From NCBI GenBank assembly GCA_937974195.1, contig CALJIC010000283.1, positions 1-44,811 of the forward strand: a stretch of 44,811 bases of DNA, read 5' to 3'. Below the pieces are notes generated by a model. It was not told the origin of the DNA, made no database searches, and worked only from the letters and a program-made list of their open reading frames with translations. This document shows positions 30,670-39,357 of the stretch, one piece after another; within the stretch, counting starts at the first letter, position 1, and every line of letters starts with the position of its first letter. The position numbers and the translations under genes were made by a program. The DNA is from an uncultured Roseiflexaceae bacterium. Lineage in GTDB: Bacteria > Chloroflexota > Chloroflexia > Chloroflexales > Roseiflexaceae.

Positions 30670-31605
30670 ATGGCTGCACCTCTTCTCAACGTCGACTCGC
30701 TCACCTTCAGCGGGCACGAAACCTTCGTACTGCGGAGCAACTGGCTCAAGAAAGCCTACGATCTCCTGCAGGAGCGCCCTGACCTCTTTTTCCTCGAGGA
30801 TGCCTTCGTCCGCCTGGGTGTCGGCAAGAATATGGCCCAGTCCATCCGCTACTGGGGCCGGGTCTGCAACGTCTTCGAGCGCCTCGAGGACCGGCCGGGC
30901 CACCGGGCAACCTGGCTCGGCGCGGCGCTGTTCGACGATGAGCACGGCTGGGACCCGTTCCTCGTCACCCCCACGAGCCGCTGGCTGCTCCACTGGCAGA
31001 TCGCCGCCCGCCCGCAGGCGGCCTTCACCTGGTACTTCACGTTCAACCTGCTGCGCCGCGGCGAGTTCACGGTCGAACAGCTCGGGCAGCAGATCATCCA
31101 CACCGTCGAGCTGCTCGGCTTCAGGCCCCCGTCGCCGGCCACGATCGAGCGCGACGTCGACTGTATGCTGCGCTGCTACCTGCGCCCCAACGCGGCGCAG
31201 CTGGCCCAGGCCGCCGAGGACGCGCTGCACTGCCCGCTCCACGAGCTCGACCTGATCCAGCAGCTGCCCGGCCAGAACGCCTACCGGCTGGTGAGCGGCG
31301 CCCGGCCCGACCTGCCCGACGAGCTGGTGGCCTTCGCCGCGCTGCAGCAGGCGCGCGCGCTCGGGCGCGCCACCGTCGCCTTCAACGAGCTGGCCTACGG
31401 CGAGCGCTCGCCGGGCCGGATCTTCCGCCTCGACGAGGACGCGCTGCTGTCGCGCCTGCTGCGCTTCGAGACGGTGACGCGCGGCCGGGCCGCCTACTCG
31501 GAGACGGCCGGCATCCGCCAGGTTGCCTGGCGCACGCTGGAGGACGAGACGCTGGATCGGGAGCTGCTCGACGCCGCCTTTGCCCAGGAGCGCCGCTATG
31601 CCTGA
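30670..31605 (+). CDS. sspB: SspB-like DUF4007 protein of DNA phosphorothioation
   Basis: The 311-residue protein opens its conserved region with 'LTFSGHETFVLRSNWLKKAY', the hallmark of DUF4007, followed by 'FVRLGVGKNMAQSIRYWGRV'. From published work on single-strand phosphorothioation, SspB is the nicking component that opens the backbone for sulfur insertion, and it belongs to this family as I recall it. No catalytic residues can be named from sequence. The start at 30670 is the first ATG; it lacks a strong ribosome site, and an 'atgggacgca' decamer is repeated just before it. It overlaps sspC by 8 bp. Confidence 0.82.
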   Translation: MAAPLLNVDSLTFSGHETFVLRSNWLKKAYDLLQERPDLFFLEDAFVRLGVGKNMAQSIRYWGRVCNVFERLEDRPGHRATWLGAALFDDEHGWDPFLVTPTSRWLLHWQIAARPQAAFTWYFTFNLLRRGEFTVEQLGQQIIHTVELLGFRPPSPATIERDVDCMLRCYLRPNAAQLAQAAEDALHCPLHELDLIQQLPGQNAYRLVSGARPDLPDELVAFAALQQARALGRATVAFNELAYGERSPGRIFRLDEDALLSRLLRFETVTRGRAAYSETAGIRQVAWRTLEDETLDRELLDAAFAQERRYA

Positions 31606-34600
31606 CCGCGCCGATATTACCGTCGCGCCCCGGTTCACCCGCGCGGTGCATATCCGGCGCGACTTCCGCGACCTGCGCTACCGGCTCACCGGCTACCAGG
31701 TGACGCCGCTGGTGCGCCAGGCCGCCGGCCGGATCGTCGCCGGGGTTGTGTCGAACAGCGGGGAGCGGGCCTTCTCGGTGGTCGGCCCGTTCGGCTCCGG
31801 CAAGTCGGCCTTCGGCCTGTTCGTCGCGCACTTCCTCCAGCGCAGCGAGAAGTCCCGCCGCCAGCTGCTCAGCTCGCTCAAGGTTGAGGACGCCGCCGCG
31901 GTGCTGCCGCTCGACGCCCCCTCGCTGCTGGCGGTGCTGGTGCCCGGCAACAACAGCTCGCTGCGCTACGCGGTGCTCGCCAGCCTCGACGACGCGCTGG
32001 ACGACCAGCGCCTGAGGACGCCCGAGCTCGACCAGCTGCGCCTGAAGATCGACGCGGCGGCCAGCGACCCGCAGCTCGACCCGGTGCGCGTCGCCGATCT
32101 GGTGGAGGAGGCGGCGCGGCACCTGCGCGCCCAGGGGCGCTACCAGGGCGTGCTGGTGGTGATCGACGAGCTCGGCCAGTTCCTCGACTTCGCCGCGCGC
32201 CAGGACGACGAGCGCGACCTGTTCGTGCTCCAGAGCCTCGCCGAGACAGCCGCGCGCAGCGGCGATACGCCGGTGGTGGTCGTGACGATCCTCCACCAGG
32301 CGTTCGAGCGCTACACGCTGAACGCGGGCGCGACCAAGCGGCTCGAGTGGGCCAAGGTGCAGGGGCGCTTCGTCGACCTGCCCTTCCAGGAGCCCGCCAG
32401 CCAGATGGTGCGCATGGTCGCATATGCCCTGCGGCCAGATGAGCGCGATCCGTACAGCGCCGCGCGGGCCACGTGGGCCGAGCGGCTCGCGCCGATCGCG
32501 GATGCGCTCGGGCTCAGGCCGGCCGAGATCGGCGCCGACGAGTGGCGCCAGGTCGTCGCGGACAGCTACCCGATCCACCCGACGGTGCTGGTCGCGCTGC
32601 CGTCGCTGCTGCGCCAGCTCGCCCAGAACGAGCGGTCGCTGTTCGCCTTCCTGCACTCGGACGAGCCGTGGGGCCTGCGCGATGTCGTGCGCGGCCCGGC
32701 GCCGGACGGCGAGCTGCCGATCTACCGCCTCACCCACCTGTTCAGCTACGTCGAGGCGTGCCTCGGCCCGAGCCTGTTCGGCCGCTCCAGGGGCCAGCGC
32801 TGGTCCGAGCTCGCCGAGGCGCGCGCGGCCCTGGCCGCCGGCGACCCGCTGCAGCTCGACGTGCTCACCGTCGTCGGCACGATCGGCGCGCTGGAGCGGT
32901 CCTCGGGGCTGCGGGCGAGCCAGGCGCAGGTGGCGTTCGCGCTCGCCGACTCGCCCGACGACAGCGCGGTGGCGGATGCGCTGCTGGCGCTCCAGACGCG
33001 CCGCCTGATCACCTACCGCCAGCACCGCGACAGCTACATCATCTGGGAGGGCAGCGACCTCGACCTCGACGCGCTGGCGCAGGAGACGCGCCGCGAGCTT
33101 GGCGAGCGCGTCTCGCTGCCGCAGCTCCTCCAGCGCCACGCCGATACCACGCCGCGCATTGCCCGGCGCCACAGCTACCGGACCGGCGCGACGCGCACCT
33201 TCGCCGTGCGCTACGCGGGCGCGGCCGAGCTCAGCGCCGAGCTCCCGCTCACCCCCGGCTTCGACGGCGAGCTGCTGCACGTGGTGCCCGCCGACGAGGA
33301 GGAGCTGCGGCGGGCCGAGCGCTGGGCGCAGGACCCGGTGCGCGCCAGCGAGCCGGAGCGGATCACCGTGCTGCCGAGCCGCGTGCGCGAGCTGCGCGAC
33401 CTGCTGCTGGACGTGGCGGCGCTGCGCCACCTGCTCGACGAGCGGGAGGAGCTCGAGAACGACCGGCCGGCGCGCCGCGAGGTGGCGGGGCGGCTGATCG
33501 AGGCCCAGCAGGCCCTGGCCCACGTGATCCGGGAGACCTACGGCGGCGAGCGGAGCCACTGGTTCCACCGCACCGAGGTGCGGCCGGTGGCCAGCGCCCG
33601 CAGGGTCGACGAGCTGCTCTCCGAGGCCGCCGACGCGACCTACCCGCTGGCGCCGCGGGTTTGGAACGAGCTGATCGTCCGGCGCCAGCTCTCCGCAGCC
33701 GCCGCCAAAGCCCGGCGCAACCTCGTCGAGGCGATGCTGGAGCACGCCGGCGAGGAGAACCTGGGGCTGGTCGGGTATCCGCCGGAGCGGGCGATCTACG
33801 AGAGCGTGCTGCGGGCCGGCGGCCTGCACCGGCGCAACGAAGCGGGCGAGCTGCACTTCGGCCCGCCGCCGCCGGAGGACCCGCTGCGGCTGCGGCCGGC
33901 CTGGGACGCGATGGAGGAGTTCCTCGCCGCCGAGGCGGCCGAGCCGCGCGCGCTCACCGAGCTGTACGCCCTCCTCGAGGGCCCGCCGTTCGGCGTCAAG
34001 GCCGGGCTGACGCCGCTGCTCTTCGTGGCGCTGTACGCGGCGCGGGCCGGCGAGATCAACCTCTACGAGCGCGGCAACTACGTTCCCATGCCCGACACGG
34101 CCACCTTCGAGCGGCTCCTGACGCGCCCGGAGCAGTTCGCCGTCCGCCTGAGCCGCGCCGACGGCGCCCGGCGGCTGGTGTACGAGCGCCTGGCCCGCGC
34201 GCTGGCGCCCCGCGCCCTCGCCCAGCCCGTGCAGCCGGCGCTGCTGGCCGTCGCCATGCCGCTGCTGCGCCTGGTGCACGGCCTGCCCGCCTACAGCAAG
34301 CAGACGCGGCAGGTGAGCGAGCGGTCCCAGGCCGTGCGCGAGGCGATCCGCGAGGCGCGCTCGCCCGACGAGCTGCTGTTCGAGCGCCTGCCGCTGGCCT
34401 GCGGCCTGCCGCCCTTCCGGCCCGACGACCCGGAGGGCGAGGCGCGGGTCGACGCGTTCGCCACACGGCTGCGCGAGGCGATCCAGGAGCTCCAGGAGGC
34501 CTACCCGCAGCTCATCAAGGCGATCGCCGCCCGCATCCGCACCGCCTTCGCCCTGCGGTCGAGCGGCGCGGCGGCGCGAGCCGAGCTCCAGGCCCGCCAC

Positions 34601-35035
34601 GCTCTGATCGCCGACACGACCAACGACCCGCTCATCCGCTCGGTCGGCGTGCGCCTGGAGACAGCGGACGCGGGCGATGACGCCTGGGTGGAGAGCCTGG
34701 CCGCGCTGGTGGCGCGGCGCCCGCCCGATCTCTGGAGCGACGGCGACCTGCCCGCCTTCGAGGCCGCGGTCGCCGAGCTCGGCCGCCGCTTCCGGGCCGC
34801 CGAGGAGCTGGCCGTCGTCGCGCGGGCCGTGCCCGCCGAGGCGCCGCTGCTGCGCATCGGGCTCGCCAACGGGCACGGCGAGGTGAGCCGGGTGCTGCAC
34901 GTGGCCGAGGGCGACCCAGCGGTGCAGCGGCTGGTGGACGACCTCTCCGGCGCGCTCGGGCGCCACGCGGGGCTGACGGCCGAGCAGCGCGCCGCTGCGC
35001 TCGCGACGCTGCTGCAATCGCTGCTGGAGGAGTAA
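31598..35035 (+). CDS. sspC: SspC-like large P-loop ATPase
   Basis: The 1145-residue protein has Walker A GPFGSGKS at residues 63-70 and Walker B VLVVIDELGQFL at 185-196, then a long, mostly helical region with no domain that I recognise. In the Ssp system SspC is the ATPase that works with SspB and SspD on the DNA. Several 'FERY' and 'PFQEP' segments near residues 230-270 may be sensor regions. The start at 31598 has CAGGAG upstream and lies inside the end of sspB; the stop shares a base with the sspD start (TAATG). This packing argues for translation-coupled subunits of one complex. Confidence 0.8.
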   Translation: MPDRADITVAPRFTRAVHIRRDFRDLRYRLTGYQVTPLVRQAAGRIVAGVVSNSGERAFSVVGPFGSGKSAFGLFVAHFLQRSEKSRRQLLSSLKVEDAAAVLPLDAPSLLAVLVPGNNSSLRYAVLASLDDALDDQRLRTPELDQLRLKIDAAASDPQLDPVRVADLVEEAARHLRAQGRYQGVLVVIDELGQFLDFAARQDDERDLFVLQSLAETAARSGDTPVVVVTILHQAFERYTLNAGATKRLEWAKVQGRFVDLPFQEPASQMVRMVAYALRPDERDPYSAARATWAERLAPIADALGLRPAEIGADEWRQVVADSYPIHPTVLVALPSLLRQLAQNERSLFAFLHSDEPWGLRDVVRGPAPDGELPIYRLTHLFSYVEACLGPSLFGRSRGQRWSELAEARAALAAGDPLQLDVLTVVGTIGALERSSGLRASQAQVAFALADSPDDSAVADALLALQTRRLITYRQHRDSYIIWEGSDLDLDALAQETRRELGERVSLPQLLQRHADTTPRIARRHSYRTGATRTFAVRYAGAAELSAELPLTPGFDGELLHVVPADEEELRRAERWAQDPVRASEPERITVLPSRVRELRDLLLDVAALRHLLDEREELENDRPARREVAGRLIEAQQALAHVIRETYGGERSHWFHRTEVRPVASARRVDELLSEAADATYPLAPRVWNELIVRRQLSAAAAKARRNLVEAMLEHAGEENLGLVGYPPERAIYESVLRAGGLHRRNEAGELHFGPPPPEDPLRLRPAWDAMEEFLAAEAAEPRALTELYALLEGPPFGVKAGLTPLLFVALYAARAGEINLYERGNYVPMPDTATFERLLTRPEQFAVRLSRADGARRLVYERLARALAPRALAQPVQPALLAVAMPLLRLVHGLPAYSKQTRQVSERSQAVREAIREARSPDELLFERLPLACGLPPFRPDDPEGEARVDAFATRLREAIQELQEAYPQLIKAIAARIRTAFALRSSGAAARAELQARHALIADTTNDPLIRSVGVRLETADAGDDAWVESLAALVARRPPDLWSDGDLPAFEAAVAELGRRFRAAEELAVVARAVPAEAPLLRIGLANGHGEVSRVLHVAEGDPAVQRLVDDLSGALGRHAGLTAEQRAAALATLLQSLLEE

Positions 35036-35868
35036 TGACGGCACACGACGAGATCATCCGTGCCTGGGCGGCGCGGCCCGGCCGCCACATCGTCAACCTG
35101 AGCGGCGGCAAGGACAGCACCGCGCTCGCGATCTTCCTGCGCGATAAGATCCCGCAGGTCGAGTACCTGTTCTGCGACACGCACAAGGAGCTGCCCGAGA
35201 CGTACGAGTACCTCGATCGGCTGGAGGCCTACCTGCAGCGGCCGATCACCAGGCTCAACGCCCAGCGCGGCTTCGACCACTGGCTCGACATGTACGGCGG
35301 CATGCTGCCCTCGGCGCGCGTGCGCTGGTGCACCCGCAAGCTCAAGATCGAGCCCTTCGAGGCCTACGTCGGCGACGACACCGTCTGGAGCTACATCGGC
35401 ATCCGCGCCGACGAGGCGCGCAGCGGCTACATCTCCACCAAGCCGAACATCCACCCCGTCTTCCCGTTCAAGGAGCTGGGGATGACGATCGCCGACGTCG
35501 AGCGCATCCTGGAGACCAGCGGCCTCGGCCTGCCGGCCTACTACGAGTGGCGCCAGCGCAGCGGCTGCTACTTCTGCTTCTTCCAGCGCACCGGCGAGTG
35601 GATCGGCCTGAAGGAGCGCCACCCCGAGCTGTTCGAGCTCGCCAAGGCCTACGAGACCGAGCGCGGCGGCGAGCACTTCTACTGGCGCCAGCGCGAGCCT
35701 CTGGCCGAGCTCGAGCGCCCCGAGCGGATCGCCCAGATCAAGCGCGAGCACCGGATGCGCCTGGAGCAGGAGCGCAGGCGCCGCCCCGACCGCCCTCTGA
35801 TCGAGCTTGTGGGCGCCGCCCTCGACGCCGAGGACGACGACCAGGGGTGCGATATCTGCCATCTGTGA
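35035..35868 (+). CDS. sspD: SspD-like PAPS-reductase family PP-loop protein
   Basis: The 277-residue protein has the PP-loop SGGKDST at residues 23-29, which binds ATP, and 'YLFCDTHKELPETYEYL', typical of PAPS reductase and of DndC. Cys99 (RWCTRKLK), Cys178 and Cys181 (CYFCFFQ) are placed like the cluster ligands of DndC, and a C-terminal CDIC pair ends the chain. The likely role is to activate the DNA phosphate and receive sulfur from a cysteine desulfurase. It is shorter than DndC, fitting SspD. GGAGG in the end of sspC serves as its ribosome site. Confidence 0.85.
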   Translation: MTAHDEIIRAWAARPGRHIVNLSGGKDSTALAIFLRDKIPQVEYLFCDTHKELPETYEYLDRLEAYLQRPITRLNAQRGFDHWLDMYGGMLPSARVRWCTRKLKIEPFEAYVGDDTVWSYIGIRADEARSGYISTKPNIHPVFPFKELGMTIADVERILETSGLGLPAYYEWRQRSGCYFCFFQRTGEWIGLKERHPELFELAKAYETERGGEHFYWRQREPLAELERPERIAQIKREHRMRLEQERRRRPDRPLIELVGAALDAEDDDQGCDICHL

Positions 35869-35877
35869 GGACCGGCT

Positions 35878-37668
35878 ATGGTGAGCGTGAGCAACCCGTT
35901 TGTCGACTACCTAAGCCGCTACACCACCGCCTCCCCTGACCACGAGGCCGCTTTCGACGAGTTCCTCGCGCAGATCACCCCCCCGTCGGGCGAGCCGCTG
36001 CGGCTGGAGACGAAGGTCGAGGGCTTTCTTCGCGCGTGCTTCAGCCAGCCCGATCCGCCCTCGGTGATCCTCACCGGCAACGCCGGCGACGGCAAGACCT
36101 ACCTCTGCCGGCAGATCATCACCACCTTCACCGGCCAGCCGGTCGTCCGCTGGGGCCCCTTCGCCGACCAGCCGATCGAGCGTGACGGCGTTCGCCTACA
36201 CGTGGTGAAGGATCTCTCGGAGCTCGGCGATCAGGCCGGCGTGACCGTCCTGCGCGGCCTTGCGGCCACCCTCACCGACGGCGGGGCGGACCGCTACCTG
36301 ATCGCCGCCAACGAGGGGCGCCTGCGGGCGCTTCTCGCCGCCGACGAGGGCCTCAGCACCTTGTACACGGAGGTGGACAGCCAGCTCCGGCACGGCGTCA
36401 ACGGCGGGGAGTCGAAGCTGGTGGTGATCAACCTGAACGCCGTCACCACCTCCTCGTTCGTGCCCGCCGCGCTGCGCTGGATGACGGCGGAGGAGCACTG
36501 GGCCGATTGCGCGTCCTGCCCGATCCGGGAGCGCTGCCCCGTCCGCCACAACGCCGTGCGGCTGCGCGACCCGCATGTCGCCGGGCGGGTGCAGCTGCTC
36601 TACCAGCTCCTCGAATATCTGGACATCCACGTCACCGTGCGGGACATGCTCATCCACCTGGCGTACACGCTCACCGGCGACCGGCGCTGCGCCGAGCTGC
36701 AGCGCATGGACAGCGAGCGCCTCGATATGAGCGGCTACGCCTACTACGAGAACATCTGGGGCGGCGGGGCAGAGAGCATGTTCAGGCGCAAGGCCAGCGT
36801 GGTGCAGCACCTCGACCGGCTGCGCGTTGGCGAGCACTCGCTGTTCGAGATCGATGACTTCATTGTGAACGGCGGCGAGGGCCCCGGGCAGCAGGACGAG
36901 CACCGCCGGCTCTTTGCTCCCGCGGTGGACCTCAACTTCCGGCGCTTCGAGCAGGACCGCCGGGCGTACCTGGAGGGCGGCGCGGAGCGCCAGGCGGATG
37001 AAGAGGCGGCGCTGATGCGCTGGCTGCCCCACTGCCGCCGCAAGCTGTTCTTCGAGTGGAATGCCCCAGAGCTGGTCAATAGACTGATTCCCTTTTTATA
37101 TCTGGATACGTATCTCAGCCTGCTGCGCGCTGAGCGAAGCACGATCGAGCAGGTGCGCCGTGACCTCGTGCTCGGCCTCAACCGGGCTTTCTCGCATCTC
37201 TACCTGACTGACTCCGATAACCTGTATGTCACCACCCAGTATCTCCACAGCGCCGAGCAGCCGCGCCCGCTCGTCCGCCTGACGATACCGCTGAGCGGGG
37301 TCGACCTGTTTGTCGATGGGCGCCCTGACATGGCCTACGACCGCGAGCGCCCGGATCTGCTGCTGCGCTTCGCCCCGCCGCCGGCCCTTGCCCTGCGGCC
37401 CGGCGCCCCGATGCCGAAGCTGGAGCGCTGGCGGCTCAATCTGCTGACCTTCGAGTACCTGATGCGCCTGGCCCACGGCGGCACCTACAACATCCTCGCC
37501 GACGAATGCGAGCTCAGCGTGCGGGCGCTCAAGGACCAGCTGCTGAGCGCCTTCGCCTATGAGCCCGCCGAGGCGGGGCTGATCGAGTTCTTCGTCGCCG
37601 AGCGGCGGCGCTACGTGCTGAAGAAGATCCAGATTGACGAGCAGGGTCACCTTCGATCCGGGGGGTAA
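35878..37668 (+). CDS. sspF: SspF-like (DptF-like) ATPase of the restriction module
   Basis: The 596-residue protein has Walker A GNAGDGKT at residues 67-74, 'LIAANEGRLRAL' near 141-152, and a possible zinc site Cys211-x2-Cys214-x5-Cys220-x3-His224 (CASCPIRERCPVRH). This order, a GNAGDGKT loop followed by 'AANEG', matches DNA-phosphorothioation-dependent restriction protein DptF in style. It lies 9 bp after sspD. A stretch near 37076-37115 uses codons rare in this window (aga, att, ttt, tta, tat), a sign of foreign origin. Confidence 0.75.
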   Translation: MVSVSNPFVDYLSRYTTASPDHEAAFDEFLAQITPPSGEPLRLETKVEGFLRACFSQPDPPSVILTGNAGDGKTYLCRQIITTFTGQPVVRWGPFADQPIERDGVRLHVVKDLSELGDQAGVTVLRGLAATLTDGGADRYLIAANEGRLRALLAADEGLSTLYTEVDSQLRHGVNGGESKLVVINLNAVTTSSFVPAALRWMTAEEHWADCASCPIRERCPVRHNAVRLRDPHVAGRVQLLYQLLEYLDIHVTVRDMLIHLAYTLTGDRRCAELQRMDSERLDMSGYAYYENIWGGGAESMFRRKASVVQHLDRLRVGEHSLFEIDDFIVNGGEGPGQQDEHRRLFAPAVDLNFRRFEQDRRAYLEGGAERQADEEAALMRWLPHCRRKLFFEWNAPELVNRLIPFLYLDTYLSLLRAERSTIEQVRRDLVLGLNRAFSHLYLTDSDNLYVTTQYLHSAEQPRPLVRLTIPLSGVDLFVDGRPDMAYDRERPDLLLRFAPPPALALRPGAPMPKLERWRLNLLTFEYLMRLAHGGTYNILADECELSVRALKDQLLSAFAYEPAEAGLIEFFVAERRRYVLKKIQIDEQGHLRSGG

Positions 37669-37672
37669 CGCG

Positions 37673-39337
37673 ATGACGATGCACTACGGCTACTACAACG
37701 GTGAGCAGTATCCGATCGCGGCACGGATCTGGGGACATCGGCTGCGCAGCGGCCAGCACTGGATGGAGTACATGCTCGAGTTTCTGAGCGTCCTCTCGGG
37801 CTTCGAGTATCGATTCGGCCAGGGGCTGCCCGACCGGAAGGACCAGGAGGGCTACCAGGTCGAGTACCGCATCCCCAAGCGCCTTGGCCTGCGCCGCTTT
37901 GTGTTCTACGACGAGCGCGAGAAGACGCGCGACAGCCGGGACACGCGGGCGGCGGCGACGCTGCGGGCGCAGCTGCGCCAGCTGCTGGCCGACGCGTCCG
38001 AGCGCGACGATGACCTGCTAGACCAGGCGCGCTCGCTGCTGCGCTCCTTCTCGGCGATCGAGGAGGACCGCTCGTGGTACGCGAAGTCGCTCTTCCCGGT
38101 CCACGAGGAGTTCCTGCTCTGGGAGGCGCTGCGGAAAGGGTCGACGCTCAAGGAGTACCGGCTGTCGGCGGATGATCTGCCGCTGGAGGCGCTCGACCAG
38201 GGGCTCGAGTTCCGCGCGCGTAACTTCTTCGCCCGGGGCGGCGAGCTGTACTATCTGATCATCTCGGCCGGAACGGAGCATGACCCGGAGCGCCGCGCGC
38301 GGATCGGCGAGCGTCTCCGCCACCTGCTGCGTGACCACAACCAGGCGCTCGGCCGCCTCGCCCGGTCGATCGATGCCGTCTGGAGCACGCTGATCGATGA
38401 CGACAGCTATATCAGCGGGCATCTCGGCTGGATTCCGGACCCGGACTGCCCGCTCTACTGCCAGTTCGCTGCCGACCTCGATACCTTCCTCGACAACGAT
38501 CTCGACTCGCTCGAGAGCCTCGAGCTGCTCGCGCACCTGATCGGCTTCCACATCGTCAGCTACATCTATCACCGCGCGCATCCGGCCAGCCACCCCGAGG
38601 GCCACCAGTACGGCAGCTGTTTCGAGACGTGCCGGCCTGAGCTGCTGATCGACCTCCTCGGCGACCAGGACGGCGGCATCGTGCGCGACCGCTCGGCGGC
38701 GCTGCTGCGCGAGCAGGACGACCGGCAGCTCCGGCGGGCGCGCGAGCTCGTCGCTGAGAAGGTGTGGGCCTGGGCTGAGGATGCGCCGGCCGATGGGCTT
38801 CTCGACTACTTGGAGGCCGAGGCGGCGCAGTTCTTCGGCAATGTGCGGACGCGCGCGAAGAGCAAGTTCGACAACGCTCTCAACGAGATTCGGGAGCGCT
38901 ACGACGCCGGCCAGGCGGATCGCGAGGCGGTCGTCAGGGCCTTCAGCGAGCGGATCTTCGAGGCGCTGAGCGCCGACTTCCGGCGGAACTTCCTGGCTGT
39001 GCACCGGAAGATCGGCCGCGCGATCGGGCTGATCGCCCCGCGCAAGGGCCCGCAGATACGCTTTGTGCTCGGCGACACGCTGCTCAAGACCCTGGTGCTG
39101 GCCGCGCTGCCCCGCGGCGCTGCGCCGATGCGCTTCGGGGAGTTCCTGGAGCTGCTCTACGACCGCTACGGCATTATCGTGGGCCCCGGTGAGGCGAAGA
39201 AGGCCGGGCTGATCGATCGCCTGCGCATCAATGAGGAGTACTACACCCGCAACCGGGAGGCCCTGCGCGCGCGCATGCAGCGCGCCGGCCTGGTGACGCA
39301 GTACTCCGACGCCACCGCGCTGGTCCACCGTCGCTGA
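37673..39337 (+). CDS. sspG: SspG-like (DptG-position) protein of the restriction module
   Basis: The 554-residue protein has no motif that I recognise. It is helix-rich and charged ('FDNALNEIRERYDAGQADRE', 'RIGERLRHLLRDHNQALG'), with a C-terminal winged-helix-like part near 480-550 ('FGEFLELLYDRYGIIVGPGE', 'LRINEEYYTRNREALRARM'). The name rests on its place between the DptF-like and DptH-like genes, matching SspG. The start at 37673 lies 4 bp after the sspF stop with a ggggggt run before it; an upstream ATG at 37634 would overlap sspF. Confidence 0.65.
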   Translation: MTMHYGYYNGEQYPIAARIWGHRLRSGQHWMEYMLEFLSVLSGFEYRFGQGLPDRKDQEGYQVEYRIPKRLGLRRFVFYDEREKTRDSRDTRAAATLRAQLRQLLADASERDDDLLDQARSLLRSFSAIEEDRSWYAKSLFPVHEEFLLWEALRKGSTLKEYRLSADDLPLEALDQGLEFRARNFFARGGELYYLIISAGTEHDPERRARIGERLRHLLRDHNQALGRLARSIDAVWSTLIDDDSYISGHLGWIPDPDCPLYCQFAADLDTFLDNDLDSLESLELLAHLIGFHIVSYIYHRAHPASHPEGHQYGSCFETCRPELLIDLLGDQDGGIVRDRSAALLREQDDRQLRRARELVAEKVWAWAEDAPADGLLDYLEAEAAQFFGNVRTRAKSKFDNALNEIRERYDAGQADREAVVRAFSERIFEALSADFRRNFLAVHRKIGRAIGLIAPRKGPQIRFVLGDTLLKTLVLAALPRGAAPMRFGEFLELLYDRYGIIVGPGEAKKAGLIDRLRINEEYYTRNREALRARMQRAGLVTQYSDATALVHRR

Positions 39338-39357
39338 CACCGCCGAGGAGGCCGTCG

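Noticed and set aside
31382..35044. A 1220-codon minus-strand open frame over sspB/sspC
   Set aside because: Composition is typical of a shadow frame and it has no motif, while the plus strand has Walker motifs and coupled starts.
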